Shown: one piece after another, positions 8,965 through 17,231 of the stretch
Position numbering within the stretch: position 1 is the stretch's first letter
Layout: every line of letters begins with the position of its first letter
From: Pacificibacter marinus
Lineage (GTDB): Bacteria > Pseudomonadota > Alphaproteobacteria > Rhodobacterales > Rhodobacteraceae
Reading direction: 5' to 3'
DNA length: 48,703 nucleotides
Assembly: GCF_018860665.1 (NCBI RefSeq)
Contig: NZ_JAHKPK010000026.1
Span: 1-48,703 of the forward strand
Notes under the pieces: model-generated
What the model was told of the DNA's origin: nothing
The model's database searches: none
The model's input: only the letters and a program-made list of their open reading frames with translations
Made by a program: the position numbers and the translations under genes

Positions 8965-10038
8965 ATGACTGACAAAAGATACCAAGTATTTATTAGTTCC
9001 ACCTACGAAGACCTCAAAGAAGAACGGCGGGCGGTCCAAGACACTTTGATCAGCATGGGAGATTTCCCTGTTCAAATGGAATCCTTTCCAGCTACCGACG
9101 AAGAGCAACTCGAATATATCAAACCGCTAATTGAGGCCTGTGACTATTACATTTTAATAATTGGCGGGCGGTATGGATCGCTCTTAGCAGACGGTAAAAG
9201 TTATACAGAAAAAGAGTTTTTACACGCCGCTGCAACAGGCGTGCCTGTTATTGTTCTTGTGCATTCAAATCCAGAAGAATTGCCGCGCAACAAAACTGAG
9301 GAAACCTCAGAAGGACACGAAAAGCTTAAGACATTTACAGCATTGGCATCGGACGGTCGCATTAGAAAAAGTTGGAACACGACAGACGGGTTAAAGCTAT
9401 GTGTTCGAGAAGCTGTTGATCATGCAAAAAAGACCAAAAAACGCACAGGATGGGTAAAGGGCGACACGGTTGCCAGCACCGCAGCGCTTCAAGAACTTGA
9501 AGCGCTGCGTAAAAAGGTCAAAAAGCTTGAAACTCTCAATCACCCAATCTTATTGGAAATGGCACCACTCAAATTGCCAGAATTGAGTGATACGGTTGAA
9601 ATTGAGCTTGAACATTCAAATATCTATTCGAGATTTAATTCAAGCGCGAAAATACGCGGTACATGGCATGAGACATTGATAGCTTTTCACATGGGAGCGA
9701 TTGTCTCGCTCAACGCATTTGGCGGAGATACAAGCTTTCAAATCGAAAAAGAAAATACTCGTAGAAAAATGGGAGGCCTGCTCGCAAGAACCGTACTAAA
9801 AGGTGCGCGCCCAGCAAATTCTTATGACGTATCAGAAACGTCTTTTGCATTACTTGAAAGCTATTTCATTGAAGCATCACTGCTAAACGACGATGGTGTG
9901 AAACCATTTTCAGAGCTTGCTCGAAAGTTAGCTCGTCGTTTTACGATTGCAGGTACCCCCCTAAAAAGTTTCGAAGTTATTGAGGGAGAAATTTCTGAGT
10001 ATAAAGCGCTTATGCCAGACGAAGAGATCCCCTTCTAG
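8965..10038 (+). CDS. DUF4062 domain protein with coiled coil and unknown C-terminal domain
   Basis: This is a 357-aa protein. Residues 5-130 carry the DUF4062 pattern: YQVFISSTYEDLKEERRAV, then MESFPATDEEQLEYIKPLI, CDYYILIIGGRYGSL and SYTEKEFLHAAATGVPVIVLV. This fold is related to TIR-like and Rossmann-like domains and often heads signalling or defence proteins. A charged coiled-coil segment (about 175-195, ALQELEALRKKVKKLETL) links to a C-terminal part (about 200-357) that I do not recognise. No NTPase motif, membrane segment or partner gene is visible. The gene is AT-richer by eye than its neighbours and sits between nadD and ettA, which suggests horizontal acquisition. A defence or stress-sensing role is inference. 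Confidence 0.85.
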   Translation: MTDKRYQVFISSTYEDLKEERRAVQDTLISMGDFPVQMESFPATDEEQLEYIKPLIEACDYYILIIGGRYGSLLADGKSYTEKEFLHAAATGVPVIVLVHSNPEELPRNKTEETSEGHEKLKTFTALASDGRIRKSWNTTDGLKLCVREAVDHAKKTKKRTGWVKGDTVASTAALQELEALRKKVKKLETLNHPILLEMAPLKLPELSDTVEIELEHSNIYSRFNSSAKIRGTWHETLIAFHMGAIVSLNAFGGDTSFQIEKENTRRKMGGLLARTVLKGARPANSYDVSETSFALLESYFIEASLLNDDGVKPFSELARKLARRFTIAGTPLKSFEVIEGEISEYKALMPDEEIPF

Positions 10039-10131
10039 CATTCACTTCAATAGCGACACACCGCCCCTTCCCCTCTCCCTCCACACAGGGTAAACCGTCT
10101 TAAATCGTTATTCTCCAAAGGAGCGCGGCTC

Positions 10132-11787
10132 ATGGCAGCTAATAAATTCGTTTACTTCATGGACGGCGTGTCCAAGACCTACCCTGGCGGGAAAAAGGTG
10201 TTTGAAAACATCCGCCTCAACTTCCTGCCCGGTGTGAAAATCGGTGTGGTTGGCGTCAACGGCACCGGTAAATCATCGCTCATGCGCATCATGGCGGGGC
10301 AGGACAAAGAGTATCAAGGCGAAGCATGGCTGGCCGAGGGCGCAACCGTAGGCTACTTGCCGCAAGAACCTGTGCTTGACGAAACACTCGATGTGCGCGG
10401 CAATGTGATGCTGGGCGTTGCGGCGAAAAAGGCCATTCTGGATCGCTACAACGAATTGGCGACGAACTATTCTGATGAGACCGCCGACGAGATGGCGCAG
10501 CTGCAAGACGAAATCGACGCGCAGAACCTGTGGGATTTGGACAGTCAGGTGGACGTGTCCTTGGAAGCGCTGCGCTGCCCGCCCGACACCTCCGGTGTTG
10601 CTGATCTGTCTGGTGGTGAAAAACGCCGCGTGGCTTTGTGTAAATTGCTGCTAGAAGCGCCTGACATGTTGCTGCTCGATGAGCCGACCAACCACTTGGA
10701 CGCCGAAACAATCGCTTGGTTGCAACAGCATTTGATCGATTACAAAGGGACCATTCTGATCGTCACCCACGACCGTTACTTCCTTGACGACATCACGGGT
10801 TGGATCTTGGAACTCGACCGTGGCGCGGGCATTCCATACGAGGGCAATTACACCTCATGGCTTGAACAAAAATCCAAACGTTTGGAACAAGAAAACCGCG
10901 AAGATAAGTCCAAACAAAAGACCCTTGAGCGCGAACTTGAGTGGATGCGTCAATCCCCGAAAGCGCGTCAAGCCAAGCAAAAAGCGCGGATCAATTCCTA
11001 CAACGAATTGGCTGGGCAATCTGAACGCGACAAAGTTGGCCGCGCGCAAATCGTCATTCCAAATGGCCCGCGCCTTGGCAACAAAGTGATCGAAGTCCAA
11101 GGTTTGAAAAAAGCCATGGGCGACAAGCTTTTGGTCGAAGACCTGTCCTTCTCGCTGCCCCCTGGCGGTATCGTTGGCGTGATCGGCCCGAACGGCGCGG
11201 GTAAAACCACTCTGTTCAAAATGCTCACCGGCCAAGTGCAGCCCGATGAGGGCACTGTCGAATATGGCGACACGGTCAAGCTGTCTTACGTGGATCAAAG
11301 CCGCGATGATTTGGATTCCAACGCCAATGTGTTTGAGGCCATTTCTGACGGCCAAGACATCATTATGCTGGGTGATGCGGAAGTGAACGGACGCGCCTAT
11401 TGTTCGACCTTCAACTTCAAAGGCGGCGATCAGCAGAAAAAAGTCGGCATCTTGTCAGGCGGTGAACGCAACCGTGTGCACATGGCGCGATTGCTGCGCT
11501 CTGGCGGCAACGTGCTGCTACTCGATGAGCCGACCAATGACTTGGACGTCGAAACACTTCGTGCCTTGGAAGACGCGCTGACGGATTTTGCAGGCTGCGC
11601 CGTGGTCATCTCGCACGACCGCTTTTTCCTCGACCGTATCTGTACGCACATCCTAGCCTTTGAAGGCGATGCGCATGTGGAATGGTTCGAAGGCAACTTT
11701 GAAGACTACGAAGAAGACAAAAAACGCCGCCTCGGCCCAGATGCGCTAGAGCCAAAACGCCTGAAACATAAGAAGTTTGCGAGGTAA
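10132..11787 (+). CDS. ettA: Energy-dependent translational throttle protein EttA (ABC-F ATPase)
   Basis: This is a soluble ABC-F protein that binds the ribosomal E site and gates the first steps of elongation according to the ATP/ADP ratio. Its 551 aa fit EttA. The first nucleotide-binding domain has Walker A GVNGTGKSS (41-49), signature LSGGEKRR and LLLDEPTNHLD. A charged linker with the P-site tRNA-interaction region follows (RQSPKARQAKQKARI). The second domain has GPNGAGKTT, LSGGERNR and LLLDEPTNDLD. AAAGGAG precedes the ATG. A perfect hairpin starts within its stop codon. Confidence 0.96.
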   Translation: MAANKFVYFMDGVSKTYPGGKKVFENIRLNFLPGVKIGVVGVNGTGKSSLMRIMAGQDKEYQGEAWLAEGATVGYLPQEPVLDETLDVRGNVMLGVAAKKAILDRYNELATNYSDETADEMAQLQDEIDAQNLWDLDSQVDVSLEALRCPPDTSGVADLSGGEKRRVALCKLLLEAPDMLLLDEPTNHLDAETIAWLQQHLIDYKGTILIVTHDRYFLDDITGWILELDRGAGIPYEGNYTSWLEQKSKRLEQENREDKSKQKTLERELEWMRQSPKARQAKQKARINSYNELAGQSERDKVGRAQIVIPNGPRLGNKVIEVQGLKKAMGDKLLVEDLSFSLPPGGIVGVIGPNGAGKTTLFKMLTGQVQPDEGTVEYGDTVKLSYVDQSRDDLDSNANVFEAISDGQDIIMLGDAEVNGRAYCSTFNFKGGDQQKKVGILSGGERNRVHMARLLRSGGNVLLLDEPTNDLDVETLRALEDALTDFAGCAVVISHDRFFLDRICTHILAFEGDAHVEWFEGNFEDYEEDKKRRLGPDALEPKRLKHKKFAR

Positions 11788-11811
11788 CAAAACGCGAAAG
11801 CGTTTTGTTAC
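11784..11811 (+). terminator. Perfect 12-bp hairpin with GAAA loop at the end of ettA
   Basis: GTAACAAAACGC, GAAA and GCGTTTTGTTAC form a 28-nt perfect inverted repeat that includes the ettA stop codon. There is no long U-tract after it, only the U-rich 3' arm, so it may act as a terminator or as an mRNA 3'-end stabiliser. Confidence 0.55.
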
Positions 11812-11812
11812 G

Positions 11813-11896
11813 GGAGTGCGAGGCAGCTTGTTTTCAAAGAAAACACGCGTTCGCGCTCCTTTCGGCATCAAGCGCAAGGGTTGCGTCAAACGCAAC
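11813..11896. repeat. Two further hairpins between ettA and the next gene
   Basis: GGAGTGCGA (11813-11821) pairs with TCGCGCTCC (11851-11859), with one G-T pair and an inner stem GTTTTC-AAA-GAAAAC (11830-11844). Next, GTTGCGT-CAA-ACGCAAC (11880-11896) is a perfect 7-bp hairpin. With the hairpin at 11784 this makes three stems in about 110 bases. The function is unknown; a REP-like cluster or a structured 3' untranslated RNA is possible. Confidence 0.6.
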
Positions 11897-11970
11897 TGAA
11901 TGCTCTTATTTAGATGCCTAGCTTTTAAAAATAGCGCTTTAACAATTCGAATTGCATACTGGAGACGACA

Positions 11971-12483
11971 TTGAACTTTGAACGAATTTCTCGAGAAAAC
12001 GGCAAGTGGGACGCACTTTGGAAAGAATGGGACCTAGCTTGCTCCGAATACGACGAATCTATTTCTGAATATGCCACAAGCTCATTGAGTATTTTACACC
12101 CACTGGCAAACGATCCGCAGGTCGCAAGTGCTGGCGTATTTGGTTTGTTTCAAGACGATCAAATTCTTGCGACATGCCAACTTAATGTGTGTGGCCTCCC
12201 AGGATACACTGGGAAGGTAATTCGCCTTCGGCATTTGGTATTGGCACCCAAATTCGACTTCGATGAAAGCAGTACAATTGAAGATTATGTGCAAGTGCTC
12301 ACTGAAGTATTCGCCGGTACGATTGCGCAAGCGAACAGCACTATGAAGGCGAAACACGCTAAATTGCACTTCCGCAGCCCCGCGGATAAACAGTTTTTTA
12401 GTGATATAGAGCTAAGTTTGAAAAAGAGTTCAGCGTTTAGCAGTGTAGCATTGAAAGGCTCATGGCTTTATGTAAGCTTATAG
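11971..12483 (+). CDS. Hypothetical protein, possibly GNAT-fold
   Basis: This 170-aa protein is not firmly recognised. It starts at a TTG with GGAGA seven bases upstream, the only good start in this frame near the N-terminus. The run GVFGLFQDDQILATCQLN, then KVIRLRHLVLAPKFD, a helix (EDYVQVLTEVFAGTIAQ) and late strands (AKLHFRSP, GSWLYVSL) resembles the strand-helix order of an N-acetyltransferase fold, but the acetyl-CoA loop is not clear. Base use is AT-rich like the DUF4062 gene and unlike ettA, suggesting transfer. It may be co-transcribed with the 47-aa ORF 65 bases downstream. Confidence 0.65.
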   Translation: MNFERISRENGKWDALWKEWDLACSEYDESISEYATSSLSILHPLANDPQVASAGVFGLFQDDQILATCQLNVCGLPGYTGKVIRLRHLVLAPKFDFDESSTIEDYVQVLTEVFAGTIAQANSTMKAKHAKLHFRSPADKQFFSDIELSLKKSSAFSSVALKGSWLYVSL

Positions 12484-12548
12484 TTGACACATTTGACTTG
12501 TAGACCAACACTTGATAAACGCGCTTTATATTAATTCTGGAGTCTTCC

Positions 12549-12692
12549 ATGACCAAGCAAGATGAAGTTAAATCCGCTATTGAAACAGCGGTTAGGTTCG
12601 CCATTAAAAATATGGGAGTTGATAAATTTAAAAAGACTTCCTTCTTTGGGTCGAATGATCCTGAGCGAACACAGCTTGATCAAGCAGCATAA
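12549..12692 (+). CDS. Small 47-aa protein of unknown function
   Basis: The ORF begins MTKQDEVKSAIETAVRFAIK and ends TQLDQAA. A ribosome site (CTGGAG) lies seven to eight bases before the ATG, and a strong intrinsic terminator starts three bases after the stop, so the gene has proper signals at both ends. The first half is predicted to be an amphipathic helix and the second half is polar. No family is recognised. It is AT-rich like the gene upstream and may be the last gene of the same short transcript. Confidence 0.6.
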   Translation: MTKQDEVKSAIETAVRFAIKNMGVDKFKKTSFFGSNDPERTQLDQAA

Positions 12693-12694
12693 CA

Positions 12695-12727
12695 AAAAGG
12701 CCCAGCAGTTTGCTGGGCCTTTTTGTT
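12695..12727. terminator. Strong bidirectional intrinsic terminator
   Basis: AAAAAGGCCCAGCA and TGCTGGGCCTTTTT form an almost perfect hairpin with a two-base loop, T-rich on both strands. It serves the 47-aa ORF on the plus strand and probably the gene at 12789-13139 on the minus strand. Confidence 0.9.
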
Positions 12728-12788
12728 ACCGATAGACCCTCGCGTATCGCTCTCAAATATCAGCCGCGAACACCAATCCCAAAACAGC

Positions 12789-13139
12789 CTAGGCTGTGGA
12801 TTTATTGGCCTCGCCTTTGATTTTAACAGCGTCTTCAACAGCTTCGGCTTTGACCTCTTCAGTCGCGGTTTCAACAGCCTCTTCGGCCACCTCTTCAACA
12901 GCCTCCTCAACCACAACTTCTGGCTCTGGCGCGGGCAAAGCCAGCGCTTCGTCAGGGAACTGGTCGGGCAGTGCAAAACTGACTTCATTGGTCACAGGGT
13001 TCACCGTCACGGCAGGCATTTCGGGCAGCGACGCGATGGCCTCATTCAACTCGCCCACAAGACGTTCAAAGCTTTGGCGCTGGGTTTCAATAACCGCTTC
13101 TGGTTTCTTACCGCGCCCGAATTTTAGAAATTTGAACAT
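12789..13139 (-). CDS. Hypothetical protein with acidic Ala/Glu/Val-rich tail
   Basis: This 116-aa protein is unrecognised. Residues 1-15 are basic (MFKFLKFGRGKK) and could contact membrane or nucleic acid. A short folded part follows (RLVGELNEAIASLPEMPAVTVNPVTNEVSFALPD). Residues from about 70 are low-complexity E/A/V repeats (VVVEEAVEEVAEEAVE), probably helical or disordered. GAGGAAAAAG lies directly before the ATG at 13139, which fixes the start; the upstream open frame lacks a ribosome site. The convergent terminator at 12695-12727 follows. Confidence 0.6.
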   Translation of the reverse strand: MFKFLKFGRGKKPEAVIETQRQSFERLVGELNEAIASLPEMPAVTVNPVTNEVSFALPDQFPDEALALPAPEPEVVVEEAVEEVAEEAVETATEEVKAEAVEDAVKIKGEANKSTA

Positions 13140-13292
13140 CTTTTTCCTCACAGATTGTCGTTGATAGATTCTCTTTGCATATGCAGCATTATGCAGAACC
13201 ACCCGTTCACGCACGGTGAATTTCGCGTGAGATCACTCAGTTCTGGATGCGCAGCGGGAATTCGCCGCCTAGAGATAGGAAAAGGAGACATC

Positions 13293-13661
13293 ATGCACAT
13301 TATTTTAGCAACGGCACTGACGGCACTCATAGCCCTTATCGCGGGGGTCACCAGCATCGCCGCACAACTGGGCGCGCATCCATGGTGGGCGAACCAAGTC
13401 ATTCTGGTCGGCGCCCCCATCGGGATCGTTTTGGGCTTGGTGCTTTGGGGGGCGCGCCTCAACCGCGTGTTGCGCCTGTGTCTTGGAGTGGTCGCATTGG
13501 CCGCGGCCTTTGGAGTGGCGAAATACGGCCAGATCGGTTTTGCCAATTCTTACGCAGAGGACCAATTAGCAGGCAAACTTTGGTACATGGGCTGGATCGC
13601 AACATCGGCAGCCGCCAGTCTTTTGCTGATGGCCGCTGCCCGATCAAAAGTTGCAACGTAA
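13293..13661 (+). CDS. Small integral membrane protein
   Basis: This 122-aa hypothetical membrane protein has four hydrophobic segments, at about residues 3-24, 34-52, 60-76 and 97-115. There is no recognisable domain or catalytic motif. AAGGAG lies six bases before the ATG at 13293, and that Met opens directly into the first membrane helix. The gene ends seven bases before the downstream limit of the convergent DUF2938-like frame. The function is unknown. Confidence 0.6.
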   Translation: MHIILATALTALIALIAGVTSIAAQLGAHPWWANQVILVGAPIGIVLGLVLWGARLNRVLRLCLGVVALAAAFGVAKYGQIGFANSYAEDQLAGKLWYMGWIATSAAASLLLMAAARSKVAT

Positions 13662-13688
13662 TAGGGTGTCAGCCTTTGGACACCGCGA

Positions 13689-14165
13689 TCAGATCACGAG
13701 TGCTGTGACCCAAAGGCCAATGCCAAAGGCCGTATGCGCCAACAAACCTAAGCAACGGTTTTTCCATGGTGTCGGCGTTTTGGACAAAGCCCAGCCCAGG
13801 CCAAGGCCGGGATGCAACAAAAACCATCCCGCGCCGATGGTCACAATGGCAAAGACCCACGCGGGGAAGAATGTCGGGGCGGCAAGCCAGCTTGGCCCTG
13901 CGATCATCACGAATATAACGCCGTAAACGAGGCCAACCACATAGTGAAACACCCAGCCGATGGAGGTTTCGCGCGGCACGGGCGCAGCATTTGAAATCGC
14001 GCTGTGAAACACGGTGCCGTTGCGCAGATGGGCAACCCATCGCCCGACATTGCCCCAATTCGGCAATGGCAACCCGAGCAACCGATTCAGAGCAAGCGCC
14101 CAAATATCCATCGCAATGGTGCCGCCAAGCCCCACCGCAAGCCCTGCAATCAATATCGCGCCCAT
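13689..14165 (-). CDS. DUF2938-like membrane protein
   Basis: This 158-aa inner-membrane protein has about four to five transmembrane segments. The sequence AMDIWALALNRLLGLPLPNWGNVGRWVAHLRNG, then FHYVVGLVYGVIF and GWFLLHPGLGLGWALSKTP, fits the DUF2938 family. The biochemical role of the family is not established. AGGG lies just before the ATG at 14165. The gene diverges from cspA and converges with the small membrane protein gene. Confidence 0.75.
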   Translation of the reverse strand: MGAILIAGLAVGLGGTIAMDIWALALNRLLGLPLPNWGNVGRWVAHLRNGTVFHSAISNAAPVPRETSIGWVFHYVVGLVYGVIFVMIAGPSWLAAPTFFPAWVFAIVTIGAGWFLLHPGLGLGWALSKTPTPWKNRCLGLLAHTAFGIGLWVTALVI

Positions 14166-14439
14166 TTTCCCTACCCTTCGAAACTCTATAAATAGTGGTT
14201 TATATTGCTGTTTTCACAAGATCATGCAAATGGCGCAAGATGCAATTTACGCAATCTTGCTCAAACGGGCTGTGCATTCGAAATGTCTTTCCTTACGCGC
14301 GGATATGTGATCTATAGGCGGTGCGACGTTATCTCTATCGACCCTTCTGTTTTCCCTTATCCGGCACTCAGTCTTCGATCAGACACCTGACACGCCGATC
14401 TGCCGCAATATCGTGGGCAGTGATTAAGGAGAAAATACA
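14166..14439 (+). promoter_or_regulatory. Divergent intergenic region and probable long 5' leader of cspA
   Basis: About 270 bases separate the DUF2938-like gene from cspA. The region contains a perfect 7-bp inverted repeat, GCAAGAT (14235-14241) and ATCTTGC (14254-14260). Cold-shock mRNAs commonly have long structured leaders; that this one acts as a thermosensor is inference. Confidence 0.4.
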
Positions 14440-14646
14440 ATGGCTAATGGCACAGTAAAATGGTTCAATTCCACTAAAGGTTTCGGCTTTATCGAGCCAG
14501 AAGGTGGCAACAAAGACGTGTTTGTTCACATCTCTGCTGTTGAACGTTCCGGCCTTACAGGTCTTCGCGACGGTGCGAAAGTTACTTTCGACATCGAAGC
14601 TGGCCGTGACGGTCGCGAATCTGCGATTAACTTGACTGTAGAATAA
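14440..14646 (+). CDS. cspA: Cold-shock protein (CspA family)
   Basis: This 68-aa single-domain cold-shock protein binds single-stranded RNA/DNA and melts RNA structure. The RNA-binding motifs are KGFGFI (13-18) and VFVHIS (27-32). AAGGAG lies eight bases before the ATG. A strong terminator follows directly, so the gene is monocistronic. Several paralogues are usual in roseobacters, so the gene symbol is generic. Confidence 0.95.
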   Translation: MANGTVKWFNSTKGFGFIEPEGGNKDVFVHISAVERSGLTGLRDGAKVTFDIEAGRDGRESAINLTVE

Positions 14647-14667
14647 ACTACACTCTCGTTTGAGATA

Positions 14668-14699
14668 ACGCTCGGTGCTTTTGCATCGGGCGTTTTTTT
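14668..14699 (+). terminator. Intrinsic terminator of cspA
   Basis: CGCTCGGTGC-TTTT-GCATCGGGCG forms a ten-pair stem (with a G-T pair) followed by seven T. Confidence 0.9.
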
Positions 14700-14790
14700 A
14701 TGCCTGATCACTCTAATGATATAAAAATGGCGCGAAGTTTCCCTCGCGCCTTTTGTATATGTCACTCGAAAAAAGTCTGCTGTGACGCAG

Positions 14791-15300
14791 TCACTTCTTT
14801 TTGACGAATTCCGTCAGAATCACGATACGCTGACTTTCCACGCGTCCCTCGATATGCCCTGCATTGTCTGCAACCAACGAAATGCCACGCACAGCCGTGC
14901 CGCGTTTGGCGGTAAATCCGCCGCCTTTGACGGGTAAATCCTTAATCAACACAACCGTGTCGCCCGCTGACAAAACAGCGCCATTGCTATCGCGATGGAT
15001 CACATCAGGCCCGCCAGATTTGGCCCATTCCTCGACCTCTGGTTCAAGGTAGAGCATTTCCAGCGCATCTGCCGCCCAAGTTTCCTCAGCAAAGCGGGTC
15101 AGTAATCGGTAGGACAATACTTTTACAGCATCTGATTCAGACCACATCGATCCGGTCAAAGCGTTCCAATGTCCGTCCGGTACGGCCTCACCTTTCAAAC
15201 CACCTGCACAGACGTCACATAAAGCGACCTCATCGTGACGTGGAGCCACGGGCACTTGGGTCAAAGTGCCTGTCGCACCACAAATTTCACATTCAGACAT
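14791..15300 (-). CDS. PhnA-like zinc-ribbon protein (alkylphosphonate operon protein family)
   Basis: This 169-aa protein starts with a CxxC...CxxC zinc ribbon (CEICGAT, then LCDVCAGG). It ends in the PhnA/YjdM beta-barrel domain, seen as DSNGAVLSAGDTVVLIKDLPVKGG followed by KRGTAVRGISLV and GHIEGRVESQRIVI. Despite the family name, members are often not tied to phosphonate use and their role is unclear. AAGGAGAG lies before the ATG. The gene stands alone on the minus strand. Confidence 0.85.
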   Translation of the reverse strand: MSECEICGATGTLTQVPVAPRHDEVALCDVCAGGLKGEAVPDGHWNALTGSMWSESDAVKVLSYRLLTRFAEETWAADALEMLYLEPEVEEWAKSGGPDVIHRDSNGAVLSAGDTVVLIKDLPVKGGGFTAKRGTAVRGISLVADNAGHIEGRVESQRIVILTEFVKKK

Positions 15301-15449
15301 ATTGCTCTCCTTGATTTGAGCGAACCCTAGGCCTGCGCTCGAATCAGAGCAAGCAACAAACCGCCATTTTTGGCGCTTAGCACTGGAAACTGGTTCGCAA
15401 ACGGATCATATTAAAGAGGTGTCCCGCGCATCTAATTGGATCAAAACCT

Positions 15450-17231
15450 ATGACCCTTCAGACCACACTGATCGCGGCAGCTTTATGCGCAACTGTGTCA
15501 ACACCCGCTTACGCCTTCAATGCCCGCTTGGAAGGTGACGCAACAGAGGCCATGCGAGGTCGGCTGTCATCCGCATCGGCTATTTTAGAGGCTGAGCGTG
15601 ACGGAACGACCGAGCCATCCGACATCATCGCCGCCGTTCAATCCGACTATCGCACCTTGCTCGGAACACTCTATCGGTCAGGGTATTATGCCCCTGTCAT
15701 TCGTATTTCGGTCGATGGACGCGAAGGCAGTACATTGTCGCTGATCACTTTGCCAAACAGCGTGGAAGACATCGTCATATCCGTCAATACAGGCGATAAA
15801 TTTACATTCAAAACAACAACCGTCGCCCCGCTCGCGCCGCAAACAGAGCTGCCCGCGGGATTTTCCACGGGGCAGACCGCAAAGTCTGGCGAAATCGGAG
15901 CAGCCAAAGACAGCGCAATTGACGCATGGCGTGCGGCATCATACCCAAAAGCAGCCCTGTCGTCACAATCCATTGTCGCGGATCACAATACCAAAACCCT
16001 CGACGTTGCCCTTGGCATCGCACCGGGCCCCAAAGCTGTCTTTGGGCAATTAAGCTTTTCTGGCACCAAACGCGTGTCGCAAGAGCGGCTGACGGAAATC
16101 ACCGGCGAGATCGAAGGCAAAGCCTTCAACCCTGAAACGCTTGAAACCGCAGCGGCGCGTCTGCGTAAAACCGGCGCCTTTCGATCCGTTGCCATAAGTG
16201 AAGCGGAAACACTGAACCCCGATGGCAGCTTGGACGTCACCGCAACAGTCACCGACGCCGCCCCGCGCCGCGTCGGGTTTGGCGCAGAGATCAATTCCCT
16301 CGAAGGCGGCACATTGTCGGCTTACTTTATGCACAGAAACATTTCGGGCAATGCAGATCGCCTGAGGTTTGATGCCGAAGTTGCCGGGCTTGGGTCTGAT
16401 ACAGGCATCGATTACACTGTTTCGACGACCTACCGCAGACCCGCGACGACGCGTCCGGTCTTGGCGCTCGTCGCCGAAGCAGAACTGGCGCGCATAGATG
16501 AGTCAAACTATCTGTCCACCTCGGCCACGGTGTCGGTCAGCGCCGAAGTGACTTTGTCTGACACAACCTATTTCATCGGCGGCGTCGGATATCGTTACTC
16601 TGATGTCTCGGATGACCTTGGTGATCGCACATTTTCGCATTTCATCCTACCCATTGAAGGCGCGCGCGACTCGCGCAACAATGCGCTGAACCCAACGTCC
16701 GGCACATATTTTGCCGCCGAAATTATGCCATTCATCGGCTTTTCAGGCTCAGCAACCGGCGGGCGCCTGTTTGCGGATATGCGCGGATACAAAGGGTTCG
16801 GAGACGACGACAGATTTGTGCTCGCGGGCCGCTTCATGGTCGGCTCTATCATTGGCAGCGATGTCACGGAAACCCCGCCTGACTTGCTATTTTACTCAGG
16901 TGGTGGCGGCACTGTACGCGGACAGCCTTACCAATCTCTTGATGTTGATTTAGACGATGACACCTCGACAGGTGGAGCGAGCTTTATTGGCCTATCGACC
17001 GAATTACGTGCAGGGATCACCGACAATATATCCTTGGTTGGTTTCGCAGATGTCGGTGGTATTGGCGAGAATGCGACACCGGATGACGCAATGAACTGGC
17101 ACGCAGGCGCAGGGCTTGGGCTGCGTTATGACACCGGATTTGGCCCTATCCGCCTCGACATTGCGGCCCCTATTTCGGGCACGACAGGTGATGGCGTGCA
17201 ATTTTATGTTGGAATTGGACAAGCGTTTTGA
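15450..17231 (+). CDS. tamA: TamA-like outer-membrane assembly protein (BamA/Omp85 family)
   Basis: This Omp85-family outer-membrane protein partners TamB to insert autotransporters and other proteins. It has 593 aa with a Sec signal (TLIAAALCATVSTPAYA, residues 4-22). POTRA-type domains fill roughly 25-285, with a clear example at FGQLSFSGTKRVSQERL. A C-terminal 16-strand barrel (DUF/Bac_surface_Ag type) ends in the aromatic-terminated strand FYVGIGQAF. The barrel contains the GxxVRGQPYQ-like conserved loop motif (GGTVRGQPY). The stop overlaps the tamB start in TTGA, so translation is probably coupled. Confidence 0.92.
   Translation: MTLQTTLIAAALCATVSTPAYAFNARLEGDATEAMRGRLSSASAILEAERDGTTEPSDIIAAVQSDYRTLLGTLYRSGYYAPVIRISVDGREGSTLSLITLPNSVEDIVISVNTGDKFTFKTTTVAPLAPQTELPAGFSTGQTAKSGEIGAAKDSAIDAWRAASYPKAALSSQSIVADHNTKTLDVALGIAPGPKAVFGQLSFSGTKRVSQERLTEITGEIEGKAFNPETLETAAARLRKTGAFRSVAISEAETLNPDGSLDVTATVTDAAPRRVGFGAEINSLEGGTLSAYFMHRNISGNADRLRFDAEVAGLGSDTGIDYTVSTTYRRPATTRPVLALVAEAELARIDESNYLSTSATVSVSAEVTLSDTTYFIGGVGYRYSDVSDDLGDRTFSHFILPIEGARDSRNNALNPTSGTYFAAEIMPFIGFSGSATGGRLFADMRGYKGFGDDDRFVLAGRFMVGSIIGSDVTETPPDLLFYSGGGGTVRGQPYQSLDVDLDDDTSTGGASFIGLSTELRAGITDNISLVGFADVGGIGENATPDDAMNWHAGAGLGLRYDTGFGPIRLDIAAPISGTTGDGVQFYVGIGQAF

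Noticed and set aside
8965-12692. A multi-gene defence island around ettA
   Set aside because: Only one gene has a defence-associated domain, ettA itself is housekeeping, and no nuclease, integrase or partner system is present.
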